From NCBI GenBank assembly GCA_900457075.1, contig UGYN01000002.1, positions 2,666,001 to 2,730,000 on the forward strand: a stretch of DNA of 64,000 nucleotides, in the 5' to 3' direction. Shown here one piece after another: positions 1 through 13,157 of the stretch. The notes beneath the pieces were generated by a model. That model did not search any database. It worked only from the letters and a program-made list of their open reading frames with translations, and was not told the origin of the DNA. The position numbers were made by a program, and so were the translations under genes. Source of the DNA: Serratia quinivorans. Lineage in GTDB: Bacteria; Pseudomonadota; Gammaproteobacteria; Enterobacterales; Enterobacteriaceae. Numbering within the stretch: position 1 is the first letter of the stretch; every line of letters begins with the position of its first letter.

Positions 1-318
1 TGCGCCTTCTACGGTTTCCGCCAGCACCGCATGAGCGGGGATACGGGTATACAGCAGTTGGTATAAGCCGACCATCAACAAATAGTGCAGCGTGCGCTGC
101 TTGCCAGTCATTGGCTTGGCCATTAATTGTTGAATACACCATTCCAACTGTGGCAGGACGCGCAGGGTGCCAAAGCACAGTTCCTGCAGCAGAGCACGAT
201 CCTTGTCAGAAATGGTTTTTTGCAGTGACGGCAGGACAGTACTGAGTGACTGGCCCTGATCCAACACCTGACCGATGGCAATGGCTGCGATGCTGCGGAG
301 ATTGTAATTGTTTTTCAT
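1..318 (-). CDS. rsmB: 16S rRNA m5C967 methyltransferase RsmB (N-terminal part, cut by window start)
   Basis: Reading the minus strand from the ATG at 318-316 gives 106 codons without a stop up to the window edge. The N-terminus, beginning [20 protein letters not shown], and the segment around [16 protein letters not shown] match the NusB-like N-terminal domain of RsmB (also called Sun or Fmu), which methylates C967 of 16S rRNA using SAM. The catalytic methyltransferase domain lies outside the window. The gene follows fmt on the same strand with a gap of about 70 bases, the usual enterobacterial order def-fmt-rsmB(-trkA), and a hairpin sits in the gap. Confidence 0.93.
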   Translation of the reverse strand, partial: MKNNYNLRSIAAIAIGQVLDQGQSLSTVLPSLQKTISDKDRALLQELCFGTLRVLPQLEWCIQQLMAKPMTGKQRTLHYLLMVGLYQLLYTRIPAHAVLAETVEGA

Positions 319-345
319 AGGCTAAAGCTGATAACGATCGGCATT

Positions 346-379
346 AAGAAAGAAACAGCCCGGCGATTATTGGCCGGGC
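346..379 (-). terminator. Hairpin between fmt and rsmB
   Basis: The 7-bp arms GCCCGGC (358-364) and GCCGGGC (373-379) enclose an 8-base loop. On the minus strand the stem is followed by a T-rich stretch, TGTTTCTTTCTT (357-346). It may reduce read-through from def-fmt into rsmB. It is not a perfect T-run, so it could be a partial terminator or only an mRNA-stabilising hairpin. Confidence 0.45.
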
Positions 380-391
380 AGTGGGGGCGGT

Positions 392-1336
392 TTATAACCG
401 GTTGCCCGGCGTAAACCATTCACGACGTGAGTTCAGCAAATCCTGAGCAGACATGGGTTTTTTGCCTGCCGGCTGCAGTTGAGTCAGGTTAAGAATACCC
501 TCGGCGGTCGCCACCTGAATACCGTGCTTGTCGGCATGGATGATGGTGCCAGGTTCTGCATCCGCGTTTTGTGCCAGCACCGTTGCCTGCCACACTTTCA
601 CCGGTTGATCGTCAATGGTGAAGTAACTGACTGGCCACGGGTTGAAGGCACGAACGCAGCGTTCAAGCTGCACGGCGGGCAGGTTCCAGTCCAGGCGGGC
701 TTCTTCTTTGCTCAGCTTTTCGGCATAGGTGACCAGCGATTCATCCTGCACTTCACGTTTCGCCGTACCTGCAGCCATCTGCTGCAACGTGGTCAGCATG
801 CCCTGCGGGCCGAGCTGCGCCAGTTTATCGTACAGGCTGGCGCTGGTGTCATCGGCTTCGATCGGGCAGGCAATCTTGTGCATCATATCGCCGGTGTCCA
901 AACCCACGTCCATCTGCATGATGGTAACGCCGGTTTCATGATCGCCGGCCCACAGTGAACGTTGGATCGGTGCGGCTCCACGCCAGCGAGGCAGCAGTGA
1001 ACCATGGACGTTAATGCAACCGAGTCGCGGCATATCCAACACCGCTTTGGGCAGAATCAGACCATAAGCCACGACCACCATGACATCGGCGTTGAGATCG
1101 GCAACCAGGTGCTGATTCTCTTCCGGGCGCAGTGATTTTGGCTGAAACACCGGTAAATGGTGCTGCTCGGCCAGAACCTTGACTGGGCTGGGCGTCAGCT
1201 TATTGCCGCGACCCGCAGGGCGGTCGGGTTGAGTGAAAACCCCGACAATCTGGTGCCCAGATGACAACAGCGCGTCAAGATGACGCGCTGCGAAGTCTGG
1301 AGTTCCGGCGAAAATAATCCGTAAAGAGTCAGACAC
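392..1336 (-). CDS. fmt: Methionyl-tRNA formyltransferase
   Basis: The 314-residue protein transfers a formyl group from 10-formyl-tetrahydrofolate to Met-tRNA(fMet) for translation initiation. The N-terminus ([20 protein letters not shown]) is the formyltransferase Rossmann domain. The catalytic Asn-His pair is in [18 protein letters not shown] near residues 107-124, and the catalytic Asp is in the [10 protein letters not shown] segment around residue 145. The C-terminal OB-like tRNA-binding domain is present, and the length equals that of E. coli Fmt. It lies 17 bases downstream of def on the same strand, so the two are almost certainly one transcript. Deformylase and formyltransferase act at opposite ends of the same formyl-methionine cycle. 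Confidence 0.97.
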   Translation of the reverse strand: MSDSLRIIFAGTPDFAARHLDALLSSGHQIVGVFTQPDRPAGRGNKLTPSPVKVLAEQHHLPVFQPKSLRPEENQHLVADLNADVMVVVAYGLILPKAVLDMPRLGCINVHGSLLPRWRGAAPIQRSLWAGDHETGVTIMQMDVGLDTGDMMHKIACPIEADDTSASLYDKLAQLGPQGMLTTLQQMAAGTAKREVQDESLVTYAEKLSKEEARLDWNLPAVQLERCVRAFNPWPVSYFTIDDQPVKVWQATVLAQNADAEPGTIIHADKHGIQVATAEGILNLTQLQPAGKKPMSAQDLLNSRREWFTPGNRL

Positions 1337-1353
1337 GTTGATTTCCTGATCGG

Positions 1354-1863
1354 TTAGGCGCGGGCGTTAAGCTTGGCCATTTTTTCCAGTTTCTGACGGA
1401 TACGCTGGCGCTTGAGTGGCGACAGGTAATCGACGAACAGCTTGCCTACCAGGTGGTCCATCTCGTGCTGGATACAGATGGCCAACAGGTCGTCGGCTTC
1501 CAGCTCAAAAGGTTTGCCGTCACGGTCCAGCGCTCTGATTTTCACAGCAGCGGCACGCGGGACTAAAGCTCGTTGTTCAGGAATGGAAAGGCAGCCTTCC
1601 TCAATCCCGGTTTCACCGCTTTTTTCCAGCAGTTCCGGGTTGATCAGCACCAGGCGCTGATCGCGGTTCTCAGAAACGTCAATGACGATAATGCGCTGAT
1701 GGATATCCACCTGTGTCGCAGCCAGGCCAATGCCTTCCTCTGCGTACATGGTTTCAAACATATCATCCACGATGCGCTGGATATTCGCATTGACTTCTTT
1801 TACCGGGGCCGCGACTTTGCGCAGCCGGTCATCTGGGTAATGTAATACCTGCAATACTGACAT
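1354..1863 (-). CDS. def: Peptide deformylase
   Basis: The 169-residue metalloenzyme removes the formyl group from nascent N-formyl-methionine. All three family motifs are visible: GIGLAATQ (motif 1), [10 protein letters not shown] with the metal-ligand Cys (motif 2), and the HEMDH metal-binding helix with catalytic Glu (motif 3). Length and start ([18 protein letters not shown]) agree with E. coli Def. It is the first gene of a def-fmt-rsmB unit and is divergent from dprA. The promoters of both must lie in the roughly 130 bases between 1864 and 1996. Confidence 0.97.
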   Translation of the reverse strand: MSVLQVLHYPDDRLRKVAAPVKEVNANIQRIVDDMFETMYAEEGIGLAATQVDIHQRIIVIDVSENRDQRLVLINPELLEKSGETGIEEGCLSIPEQRALVPRAAAVKIRALDRDGKPFELEADDLLAICIQHEMDHLVGKLFVDYLSPLKRQRIRQKLEKMAKLNARA

Positions 1864-1996
1864 ATATCTTGAGATCTGTATCCGAGTGATAAACGAGGTT
1901 TAGCTTCTATTCTAGACATTTCCCAGCCTGATTGACAGCATTGCGCACCAATTGCTCGAATTGGTAATACCACCATTTTCTGCGAGGGAACAGGCG

Positions 1997-3118
1997 ATGC
2001 AGGCACAGGAAATCGGCTTACGGATGCGTGGGGTCACCGGGCTGGGGGCGGCGCAGGCCAGCCAGATAATACGGCAGATGGTGGCGACGGGAGGAGAGCC
2101 TTATCTCCTGTTACGGGAATTGGGGTTGAATGAGCGACAGCAGGCCCAGTTTCGTCAGGTAGATCCGCGCTATCTGGCGGCTACGCTTGCCTGGTTGGAA
2201 CAGCCCGGCAACTTGATGTGGGTCTACGGTGAGGTTGGTTACCCAGAACTATTGCTCCCTATCGATGATGCTCCGCTTTTGCTGCTGGTAAAGGGGAATC
2301 CGGCTGCTGCGCAGCAGCCGCAAATCGCCATGGTAGGTAGCCGTCAGTTTAGTCATTACGGTGAACACTGGGCTAATTACTTTGCCACCGGATTAGTGCA
2401 CTGCGGGTTTACCATCACCAGTGGGCTGGCGCTTGGCATTGACAGTATTTGCCACCGCGCGGCGCTGGCGGTGGAAGGAGGAACGGTAGCCGTATTAGGC
2501 AGCGGCTTGGACAACATCTATCCGCGCCGACATCGCCGTCTGGCAGAACGAATTGTTGAGAACGGTGGGGCATTGATCTCTGAATATCTGGTCACCGATC
2601 TGCCGATGCCAGATCATTTTCCTCGTCGTAACCGTATCATTAGTGGGTTGAGTCTGGGTGTGGTGGTGATTGAAGCCTCTTTGCGCAGTGGAACGCTGAT
2701 TACCGCACGTTATGCGCTGGAGCAGGGGCGTGAAGTGTTCGCCTTACCTGGGGCGCTGGGCAACCCGATGAGCGAGGGCACGCATTGGTTGATCCAACAG
2801 GGAGCCTATCTGGTAACTGGCCCGAAAGAGATCGCTGAACAACTGGGGAGTGGGCTGCATTGGCTGTCACTGAACGAAAATACAACTATTTGTGCGTCAG
2901 AGGCCGAAGTTGAATTGCCATTTGCCGATGTGTTGGCTAACGTAGGAGATGAGGTGACACCTGTTGACGTCGTCGCTGAACGTGCCGGCCAACCTGTGCC
3001 AGAGGTGGTAATCAAATTACTCGATCTGGAGTTAGCAGGGTGGATCGCAGCTGTACCCGGCGGCTATGTCCGAATAAGGAGGGCAGGCCATGTTCGACGT
3101 ACTGATGTACTTGTTTGA
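1997..3118 (+). CDS. dprA: DNA-processing protein DprA (Smf)
   Basis: The 373-residue protein has the Rossmann-like DprA/Smf fold, which binds single-stranded DNA and loads RecA during natural transformation. In enterobacteria its everyday role is uncertain. Visible segments are [53 protein letters not shown] and [22 protein letters not shown], all typical of the family, followed by a winged-helix C-terminus ([21 protein letters not shown]). The ATG at 1997 is chosen over the in-frame TTG at 1952 because it has an AGGGA ribosome site 8 bases upstream and its N-terminus aligns with E. coli Smf. It overlaps smg by 29 bases. Confidence 0.95.
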   Translation: MQAQEIGLRMRGVTGLGAAQASQIIRQMVATGGEPYLLLRELGLNERQQAQFRQVDPRYLAATLAWLEQPGNLMWVYGEVGYPELLLPIDDAPLLLLVKGNPAAAQQPQIAMVGSRQFSHYGEHWANYFATGLVHCGFTITSGLALGIDSICHRAALAVEGGTVAVLGSGLDNIYPRRHRRLAERIVENGGALISEYLVTDLPMPDHFPRRNRIISGLSLGVVVIEASLRSGTLITARYALEQGREVFALPGALGNPMSEGTHWLIQQGAYLVTGPKEIAEQLGSGLHWLSLNENTTICASEAEVELPFADVLANVGDEVTPVDVVAERAGQPVPEVVIKLLDLELAGWIAAVPGGYVRIRRAGHVRRTDVLV

Positions 3119-3563
3119 AACTTATATCCACAATGAACCAGAGATGCGCGTCGATCAGGATCAACTGACTGATGATCTCGCTCAGGCGGGGTTTCATCGG
3201 GATGATATCTACAACGCGTTGAATTGGCTTGAAAAACTCGCCGACCTGCAGGAAGGCGAAAATGCGCCGTATTTTATGGATGCCGATCCGCTGGCAATGC
3301 GGATTTACACCGAAGAAGAAGGCGTGCGTTTGGATGCCAGTTGCCGTGGTTTCCTCCTGTTCCTGGAGCAGATTCAGGTATTGAACCTCGAAACCCGTGA
3401 AATGGTTATCGATCGTGTTATGGCTTTGGATAACACGGAATTCGATCTCGAAGATCTGAAATGGGTGGTGCTGATGGTGCTGTTTAATATTCCCGGATAT
3501 GAAAGTGCCTATCAGCAAATGGAAGAACTGTTGTTTGAAGTAAACGAAGGTTATCTGCACTGA
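3090..3563 (+). CDS. smg: Smg family protein (DUF494)
   Basis: The 157-residue protein is nearly identical in layout to E. coli Smg: [20 protein letters not shown] at the start, [20 protein letters not shown] in the middle and [11 protein letters not shown] at the end. It is predicted to be acidic, mostly helical and soluble, with no assigned function. Its start lies inside the 3' end of dprA (29-base overlap), which indicates translational coupling. It is followed after 25 bases by the zinc-ribbon gene yrdD. Conservation of the dprA-smg-yrdD-tsaC block across enterobacteria supports the assignment but does not reveal a role. Confidence 0.93.
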   Translation: MFDVLMYLFETYIHNEPEMRVDQDQLTDDLAQAGFHRDDIYNALNWLEKLADLQEGENAPYFMDADPLAMRIYTEEEGVRLDASCRGFLLFLEQIQVLNLETREMVIDRVMALDNTEFDLEDLKWVVLMVLFNIPGYESAYQQMEELLFEVNEGYLH

Positions 3564-3588
3564 GCCGATAACATGCATAGAAGAAGTT

Positions 3589-4134
3589 ATGACAAAAGCC
3601 GCGATTTTTGCCGCCAGGCAAAATGAACCCTGTCCGGAATGCGGGGCTGAGCTGGTGATCCGCAGTGGTCGCCACGGCCCCTTCCTCGGCTGTACCCGTT
3701 ACCCTGAATGCCAACATATCCGGCCGCTGAAAGCGCAGGCCGATGGCCATATCGTCAAAATGCTGGATGGACAGGAATGTCCAAAATGCCAGGCGACGCT
3801 GGCCTTGCGCCAGGGACGTTACGGCATGTTTATCGCTTGCAGTAACTACCCGGAGTGCGACCACACCGAGGTTATCGATAAACCTGACGAAACCAGTATC
3901 AGCTGTCCGCAGTGCGAACAGGGCAAATTGCTGCAGCGGAAATCGCGCTATGGCAAGGTGTTCCACTCATGCGATCGCTACCCTGAATGCCAGTTTGTTC
4001 TCAATTTTAAACCCGTTGCCGGTGAGTGTGAGTACTGCCACTATCCGTTGCTGATGGAAAAGCGCACGGCGAAAGGTCCAACCCTTTGCTGTGCCAGTAA
4101 ACTTTGCGGGAAACCCGTAGTAACCACAGAATAA
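3589..4134 (+). CDS. yrdD: Topoisomerase-type zinc-ribbon DNA-binding protein YrdD
   Basis: The 181-residue protein is made almost entirely of four cysteine ribbons. They begin at [24 protein letters not shown] and CEYCHYPL; the first three close with a C(x)5EC-type pair such as CTRYPEC, CSNYPEC and CDRYPEC, and the fourth closes with CCASKLC. These are the C-terminal zinc-finger repeats of type IA topoisomerases without the catalytic part. The family is thought to bind single-stranded DNA or RNA; no direct activity can be read from the sequence. It sits between smg and tsaC with a 7-base gap to tsaC. Confidence 0.92.
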   Translation: MTKAAIFAARQNEPCPECGAELVIRSGRHGPFLGCTRYPECQHIRPLKAQADGHIVKMLDGQECPKCQATLALRQGRYGMFIACSNYPECDHTEVIDKPDETSISCPQCEQGKLLQRKSRYGKVFHSCDRYPECQFVLNFKPVAGECEYCHYPLLMEKRTAKGPTLCCASKLCGKPVVTTE

Positions 4135-4141
4135 TGACATC

Positions 4142-4711
4142 ATGAGCTCAGAATCCACAGCCATCTTCACGCCAATTATTGACGCACTGCATAATCAACA
4201 GGTCATTGCCTATCCGACCGAGGCGGTGTTTGGCCTGGGTTGCGATCCCGACAGCGAGCAGGCGGTTAATGCCTTATTGGCACTGAAACAGCGCCCATGG
4301 GAAAAAGGATTGATCCTGATTGCAGCGGATTACGCACAGTTAACACCTTATATAGATGACACCGCGTTGAACGAACAGCAACGCGCTACGATGTTTGCCA
4401 GCTGGCCGGGGCCGGTGACCTGGGTGATCCCTGCCCGGTCGGAAACCTCGCGTTTGCTGACCGGCCGTTTCAATTCGTTGGCGGTACGTGTTAGCGATCA
4501 TCCGTTGGTACAGCAACTTTGTCGGCAGTTTGGCAAACCGCTGGTATCGACCAGCGCCAATCTAAGCGGGCAGGAACCTTGTCGCAGTGTCGATGAAGTA
4601 CAGCAGCAGTTTGGTGCTGCTTTCCCGCTGCTGGCCGGTAGCGTCGGTGGCCGTCTTAACCCTTCCGAAATCAGAGATGTCCTGACCGGTGAGCAGATCC
4701 GTCAAGGCTAG
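4142..4711 (+). CDS. tsaC: Threonylcarbamoyl-AMP synthase TsaC
   Basis: The 189-residue protein makes threonylcarbamoyl-AMP from threonine, bicarbonate and ATP, the first step of t6A37 modification of ANN-decoding tRNAs. The YrdC/Sua5 fold is shown by [20 protein letters not shown] at the N-terminus, [14 protein letters not shown], and the C-terminal [11 protein letters not shown] and [11 protein letters not shown] segments. Length and start match E. coli TsaC (RimN). It is preceded by yrdD (7 bases) and followed by aroE (11 bases), so all are likely in one operon. Confidence 0.96.
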   Translation: MSSESTAIFTPIIDALHNQQVIAYPTEAVFGLGCDPDSEQAVNALLALKQRPWEKGLILIAADYAQLTPYIDDTALNEQQRATMFASWPGPVTWVIPARSETSRLLTGRFNSLAVRVSDHPLVQQLCRQFGKPLVSTSANLSGQEPCRSVDEVQQQFGAAFPLLAGSVGGRLNPSEIRDVLTGEQIRQG

Positions 4712-4722
4712 AGGCAACGTGC

Positions 4723-5541
4723 ATGGAGAAGTTTGCAGTATTCGGTAACCCTATCGGCCACAGCAAGTCACCGCGTATTCATGCGCTATTTGCCGCGCAA
4801 ACAGGGATAGAACATCCCTATGGAACTGTGCTGGCACCACTGAATGGTTTCGAAACCACTTTGCAGACGTTCATTCAGGCGGGTGGCAAGGGAGCGAACG
4901 TCACGGTCCCTTTTAAAGAAAATGCTTATGAAGCGGCGACCGAACTGAGTCAACGAGCCTCGCTGGCCGGTGCGGTAAATACCTTGAAGATACTGCCAGA
5001 CGGTGGGTTACTGGGTGACAACACTGATGGGATCGGCCTGCTGACCGATCTTGAACGTCAGGGGTTGATCCAACCCAAGGATCGTATCCTGTTGGTGGGT
5101 GCTGGTGGCGCGGCACGTGGCGCGATCTTGCCGCTACTGTCTTTTGGTTGTGAAGTGGTGATCACCAACCGTACTTTTAGCCGTGCGCAGACATTGGCGC
5201 AGGTGTTCCAGCATCTGGGTGAAATATCCGCGTTACCCCTGGATCAACTTGATCAACAGCGGTTTGATTTAGTGATTAACGCTACGGCATCTGGTATCAG
5301 CGGTGACATCCCGGCGCTACCGGTTGGTACGGTCAATGGCCATACGCGTTGTTATGACATGTTTTATCAGCAGGGATTAACTCCGTTTCTGGCCTGGGCG
5401 CAGCAACAGGGTGCCACAGAATATGCCGACGGTTTAGGGATGCTGGTGGGGCAGGCCGCGCATGCGTTCCTGCTGTGGCATGGTGTGATGCCGGAGATCG
5501 AACCGGTATTGCGCCAGCTGCGTCACGAACTGGCAGTGTAA
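4723..5541 (+). CDS. aroE: Shikimate dehydrogenase (NADP+)
   Basis: The 272-residue enzyme reduces 3-dehydroshikimate to shikimate in aromatic amino acid synthesis. The N-terminal substrate domain has [17 protein letters not shown] and the catalytic Lys in [13 protein letters not shown] near residue 65; the partner Asp is in NTDGIGLL near residue 102. The NADP-binding glycine motif is [10 protein letters not shown]. Length equals E. coli AroE. In E. coli a small gene, yrdB, lies between aroE and yrdA. Here only 37 bases separate aroE from the convergent yrdA, so yrdB is absent. Confidence 0.97.
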   Translation: MEKFAVFGNPIGHSKSPRIHALFAAQTGIEHPYGTVLAPLNGFETTLQTFIQAGGKGANVTVPFKENAYEAATELSQRASLAGAVNTLKILPDGGLLGDNTDGIGLLTDLERQGLIQPKDRILLVGAGGAARGAILPLLSFGCEVVITNRTFSRAQTLAQVFQHLGEISALPLDQLDQQRFDLVINATASGISGDIPALPVGTVNGHTRCYDMFYQQGLTPFLAWAQQQGATEYADGLGMLVGQAAHAFLLWHGVMPEIEPVLRQLRHELAV

Positions 5542-5578
5542 CTCTGAGCCCGTTCCCCTGAGCGGGAACGGGCGCCTG

Positions 5579-6121
5579 TCAGATATCCTCTGACAAATAT
5601 TCGTCTTTCCAACGTACATAGTTAGTAGAAGAGTAAAGCAACCCTTCCCGTTCCGCAGCGGTCAATGGGCGAACCTGGCGTGCCGGGCTGCCCATATAGA
5701 GATAACCACTCTCCAGGCGTTTACCCGGTGCAACCAGGCTGCCGGCACCAATCATCACATCATCTTCTATTACTGCACCATCCAACAGGATCGAGCCCAT
5801 ACCTACCAGCACCCGATTGCCAATCGCGCAGCCATGCAACATGGCCTTGTGCCCAACAGTAACGTCTTCACCGATCAATAATGGGTAACCCTCAGGGTTA
5901 TATTCAGACTTATGGGTTACGTGCAACACGCTGCCATCCTGAATATTGCTGCGTGCACCGATTTTTACTGCGTTCACATCTCCGCGGATAGCAACCAACG
6001 GCCAGATACTGACGTCATCGGCCAGCTCAACGTTACCGATCACCACACTGGAAGGGTCGATCATGACGCGCAGGCCCAGTTTAGGAGAGTAATGAAGATA
6101 AGAACGTACTGCATCAGACAT
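5579..6121 (-). CDS. yrdA: Gamma-carbonic anhydrase-like hexapeptide protein YrdA
   Basis: The 180-residue protein has repeated hexapeptides typical of a left-handed parallel beta-helix (for example IGNVELADDVSIWPLVAIRG). The putative metal-ligand histidines are in VLHVTHK, VGHKAMLHG and the loop between them, as in gamma-class carbonic anhydrases and CaiE/YrdA proteins. The family is often isolated with bound zinc but with weak or no carbonic anhydrase activity, so the substrate is unknown. It lies between aroE (convergent) and the rrn operon (divergent), the same place as in E. coli next to rrnD. Confidence 0.93.
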   Translation of the reverse strand: MSDAVRSYLHYSPKLGLRVMIDPSSVVIGNVELADDVSIWPLVAIRGDVNAVKIGARSNIQDGSVLHVTHKSEYNPEGYPLLIGEDVTVGHKAMLHGCAIGNRVLVGMGSILLDGAVIEDDVMIGAGSLVAPGKRLESGYLYMGSPARQVRPLTAAEREGLLYSSTNYVRWKDEYLSEDI

Positions 6122-6288
6122 GGTAATAGCCTCGCATCGGGATCATATTTACCGGCAATACTAGACGTTGGTGGTGGAATTACAACCAACTGAAGTGATG
6201 GATCCTGCGGAAAACGGCCCTGATCGCGTAAGATCCACCCGAAAGGGCCAAAAAGTGTGCAAACAGTAAGAAAAGATCAAAAAAGGGG

Positions 6289-6316
6289 TTGTGCAAAAAA
6301 CTCGGTTCCCTATAAT
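6289..6316 (+). promoter_or_regulatory. rrn P1 promoter
   Basis: A TTGTGC -35 element (6289-6294) and a perfect TATAAT -10 element (6311-6316) are separated by 16 bases. The -10 is followed by a GC-rich discriminator (GCGCCTCC), typical of stringently controlled ribosomal RNA P1 promoters. The A-rich sequence just upstream (6241-6285) could act as an UP element. Confidence 0.85.
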
Positions 6317-6396
6317 GCGCCTCCATCGACACGGCGCAAGTGATTCACTTCACATAGCGGCCGGGAAGAAAGAGAAAAAATCCTGAAAATTAGGGG

Positions 6397-6424
6397 TTGA
6401 CTCTGAAAGAGGAAAGCGTAATAT
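6397..6424 (+). promoter_or_regulatory. rrn P2 promoter
   Basis: A TTGACT -35 element (6397-6402) and a TAATAT -10 element (6419-6424) are separated by 16 bases. This is about 108 bases downstream of P1, the usual P1-P2 distance of enterobacterial rrn operons. Confidence 0.85.
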
Positions 6425-6463
6425 ACGCCACCTCGAGATAGCAAGCTACGGCGGCTAACTCAC

Positions 6464-6475
6464 TGCTCTTTAACA
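6464..6475 (+). promoter_or_regulatory. rrn leader boxA antitermination site
   Basis: The sequence TGCTCTTTAACA is the consensus boxA bound as RNA by NusB/S10. It lies between P2 and the 16S gene and allows the elongation complex to read through the long untranslated operon. An identical copy occurs in the 16S-23S spacer at 8509-8520. Confidence 0.9.
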
Positions 6476-6478
6476 ATT

Positions 6479-6502
6479 TATCAGACAATCTGTGTGGGCA
6501 CT
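6479..6502 (+). other. 16S RNase III processing stem, 5' arm
   Basis: The bases 6479-6502 are almost perfectly complementary to 8223-8246 downstream of the 16S gene. The two arms would form the long stem that loops out pre-16S rRNA for RNase III cleavage. Confidence 0.85.
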
Positions 6503-6657
6503 CCACAAGACGATATCCAGAACCTTCGGGTTCGAAAAAATATCAAGTCTTGAAGAGTGACCAAGCAATAAGTTGTTTTGTTGGCTTGTCCAACTGAATG
6601 ACTATTACGAAAGTTATTTTCGAGCATCGCTTCACGAGTTGAAGCAAATCAAGCTTT

Positions 6658-8200
<1,543 letters not shown>

Positions 8201-8222
8201 CCTAATGATATTGATTGCGTGA

Positions 8223-8246
8223 AGTGCTCACACAGATTGTCTGATA
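8223..8246 (+). other. 16S RNase III processing stem, 3' arm
   Basis: This segment is the complement of 6479-6502 and completes the pre-16S processing stem. Confidence 0.85.
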
Positions 8247-8343
8247 GAAAAGTAATGAGCAAAAGCGCTACCTGTTGATGTAATGAGTCTCTGACTCATG
8301 CTGATACGAACCGATTAAGACGTGAGTCTAATCGGAATTTCGT

Positions 8344-8419
8344 GTCCCCATCGTCTAGAGGCCTAGGACACTGCCCTTTCACGGCTGTAACAGGGGTTCG
8401 AATCCCCTTGGGGACGCCA
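8344..8419 (+). tRNA. gltT: tRNA-Glu (anticodon UUC)
   Basis: The 76-base tRNA folds with acceptor arm GTCCCCA paired to TGGGGAC, discriminator G and an encoded CCA end. The anticodon loop CTTTCAC carries TTC. It is the only tRNA in the 16S-23S spacer, so this is a Glu-type rather than an Ile-Ala-type rrn operon. In the anticodon stem CTGCC faces GGCTG, which leaves a U-U mismatch at the second pair (positions 28 and 42). Confidence 0.97.
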
Positions 8420-8508
8420 TTCCGATAATGAGTGAAAGACATTATCACCGGTGCTTGCTGCGCCGAAAACATCTTAAAGATGACTTTAACGAGTCGTGTT
8501 TAAGATAT

Positions 8509-8520
8509 TGCTCTTTAACA
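8509..8520 (+). promoter_or_regulatory. Spacer boxA antitermination site
   Basis: A second TGCTCTTTAACA boxA upstream of the 23S gene, identical to the leader copy. It renews antitermination before the 23S gene. Confidence 0.88.
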
Positions 8521-8607
8521 ATCTGGAACAAGCTGAAAATTGAAACATGACAGCTGAAACTTACTCCTCCGTAGAAGTACTGGAGTAAGGATTACCCTGT
8601 CATAGAG

Positions 8608-8654
8608 TCTCTCAAATGTAGCAGCACGAAGGTGGAAACACTTTTGGGTTGTGA

Positions 8655-8660
<6 letters not shown>
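8608..8660 (+). other. 23S RNase III processing stem, 5' arm
   Basis: The stretch starts with TCTCTCAAAT (8608-8617) and continues with AAACACTTTTGGGTTGTGAG running into the 23S 5' end (8636 onward). Both parts are complementary to the 3' flank at 11556-11593, forming the pre-23S processing stem. Confidence 0.8.
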
Positions 8661-11555
<2,895 letters not shown>

Positions 11556-11564
<9 letters not shown>

Positions 11565-11593
11565 ACAACACCAAAAGTGTTTTGATTTGAGAG
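11556..11593 (+). other. 23S RNase III processing stem, 3' arm
   Basis: The stretch ends with GATTTGAGAGA and contains ACAACACCAAAAGTGTTT, complementary to the 5' flank of the 23S gene. Confidence 0.8.
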
Positions 11594-11659
11594 ATTTTCA
11601 GCGCGTTCCGAGATTGGTTCTGGTGGTCATGCAAATGACGGCTGGAATGAAACAGAATT

Positions 11660-11779
11660 TGCCTGGCGGCAATAGCGCGGTGGTCCCACCTGACCCCATG
11701 CCGAACTCAGAAGTGAAACGCCGTAGCGCCGATGGTAGTGTGGGGTCTCCCCATGCGAGAGTAGGACACTGCCAGGCAT
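11660..11779 (+). rRNA. rrf: 5S ribosomal RNA, first copy
   Basis: The 120-base gene starts TGCCTGGCGGCAATAGCGCG and ends ACTGCCAGGCAT. The core (CCCCATGCCGAACTCAGAAG) is universal for enterobacterial 5S. Helix I pairs C4 (11663) with G116 (11775). It differs from the second copy in this pair only. Confidence 0.97.
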
Positions 11780-11790
11780 CAAATTAGTGT

Positions 11791-11866
11791 GCTGATATGG
11801 CTCAGTTGGTAGAGCGCACCCTTGGTAAGGGTGAGGTCCCCAGTTCGACTCTGGGTATCAGCACCA
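11791..11866 (+). tRNA. thrV: tRNA-Thr (anticodon GGU)
   Basis: The 76-base tRNA begins GCTGATATGGCTCAGTTGGT, has anticodon loop TTGGTAA (GGU) and ends with encoded CCA. Placement between two 5S genes at the distal end of the operon is the same arrangement as E. coli rrnD (rrfD-thrV-rrfF). Confidence 0.97.
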
Positions 11867-11914
11867 CTTTATTAAAGTGGGTTTAGAAGTTCGGCGAAAA
11901 GAATTAAAAGAATT

Positions 11915-12034
11915 TGCTTGGCGGCAATAGCGCGGTGGTCCCACCTGACCCCATGCCGAACTCAGAAGTGAAACGCCGTAGCGCCGATGGTAGTGTGGGG
12001 TCTCCCCATGCGAGAGTAGGACACTGCCAAGCAT
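11915..12034 (+). rRNA. rrf: 5S ribosomal RNA, second copy
   Basis: The 120-base gene starts TGCTTGGCGGCAATAGCGCG and ends ACTGCCAAGCAT. Compared with the first copy, position 4 is T (11918) and position 116 is A (12030), so a C-G pair has become a U-A pair and helix I stays intact. Confidence 0.97.
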
Positions 12035-12047
12035 CAATTAAGCCAAG

Positions 12048-12074
12048 AGGCCATCCGAAAGGATGGCCTTTTTG
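12048..12074 (+). terminator. rrn operon terminator
   Basis: AGGCCATCC and GGATGGCCT form a perfect 9-bp stem with a GAAA tetraloop, followed by TTTTT. It is a strong intrinsic terminator just after the second 5S gene. Confidence 0.93.
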
Positions 12075-12149
12075 CTTTGTGCCTTCCTAAAACGTATGGA
12101 TCCTGCCTCTGCCAAGGCAATGAAACATTTTCACCTTCCGGTTGAACGC

Positions 12150-12211
12150 TCGACATCCTGCTAAAAAAACGCTATCTTCGGGCATCTAGAAGTCTAAACG
12201 TTTAAATGGAT
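12150..12211 (+). promoter_or_regulatory. metA promoter with probable MetJ boxes
   Basis: A promoter can be drawn with TCGACA (12150-12155), a 17-base spacer and TATCTT (12173-12178). It is followed by three adjacent 8-mers resembling the MetJ met box AGACGTCT: AGAAGTCT (12188-12195, one mismatch), AAACGTTT (12196-12203) and AAATGGAT (12204-12211). Tandem boxes are the known MetJ-SAM binding mode. The first box is good, the others are weaker. Confidence 0.6.
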
Positions 12212-12227
12212 GTGTGAGGGTTAAGCA

Positions 12228-13157
12228 ATGCCGATTCGTGTTCCTGATGAGTTACCTGCAGTCAGTTTTTTGCGCAATGAGAATGTCTTTGTCATGGCAT
12301 CCTCTCGGGCAAAAACACAGGAAATCAGGCCATTGAAAGTATTGATCCTCAACCTGATGCCAAAAAAGATCGAGACGGAAAACCAGTTTTTACGTCTACT
12401 TTCCAACTCTCCGCTGCAAATCGACATTCAGCTGCTGCGTATCGACAGCCGTGAGTCAAAGAACACGCCGGCGGAGCATTTGAATAACTTTTACTGTGAT
12501 TTTGAAGATATTCAGGATGAGAATTTCGACGGATTGATTGTCACCGGGGCGCCGCTGGGGCTGGTCGATTTCTGTGACGTTGCCTACTGGCCACAGATCG
12601 AACGGGTGATTGACTGGGCCAAGAATCACGTCACCTCCACGCTGTTTGTATGCTGGGCGGTGCAGGCGGCATTGAACATTCTGTATGGCATTCCGAAGAT
12701 GACGCGCGAAGTGAAACTGTCTGGGGTTTATCAGCACCAGACGCTGCAGCAGCATGCCTTGCTGACTCGCGGTTTTGATGAGACCTTCCTCGCACCTCAC
12801 TCACGCTATGCAGACTTTCCTACGGAGATTATCCGCCAGTATACGGATTTGGATATCTTGGCCGAATCAGAACAAACCGGGGCCTATTTGTTCGCCAGTA
12901 AGGACAAGCGGCTGGCGTTTGTGACCGGCCACCCGGAGTATGATGCGCTAACGTTAGCTGGCGAGTATTGTCGCGATAACGATGCCGGTCTTAATCCTGT
13001 GGTACCGCTGAATTACTTCCCCGATGATAATCCCGAACTCACCCCCAAAGCCTCCTGGCGCAGCCATGGCCATCTGCTGTTTGCCAACTGGCTCAACTAC
13101 TACGTTTACCAGATCACGCCGTACGATCTGCGTCATATGAACCCCACCCTCGAGTAA
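12228..13157 (+). CDS. metA: Homoserine O-succinyltransferase
   Basis: The 309-residue enzyme starts methionine synthesis by acylating homoserine with succinyl-CoA. It is collinear with E. coli MetA from [12 protein letters not shown] to LRHMNPTLE. The catalytic Cys is in [10 protein letters not shown] near residue 142, and the His-Glu pair is in GHPEYD near residues 235-237. It lies directly downstream of the rrn terminator and has probable MetJ operators in its leader, which fits repression by SAM. Homocysteine made by this branch is methylated by MetH, encoded 16 kb further on. Confidence 0.97.
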   Translation: MPIRVPDELPAVSFLRNENVFVMASSRAKTQEIRPLKVLILNLMPKKIETENQFLRLLSNSPLQIDIQLLRIDSRESKNTPAEHLNNFYCDFEDIQDENFDGLIVTGAPLGLVDFCDVAYWPQIERVIDWAKNHVTSTLFVCWAVQAALNILYGIPKMTREVKLSGVYQHQTLQQHALLTRGFDETFLAPHSRYADFPTEIIRQYTDLDILAESEQTGAYLFASKDKRLAFVTGHPEYDALTLAGEYCRDNDAGLNPVVPLNYFPDDNPELTPKASWRSHGHLLFANWLNYYVYQITPYDLRHMNPTLE

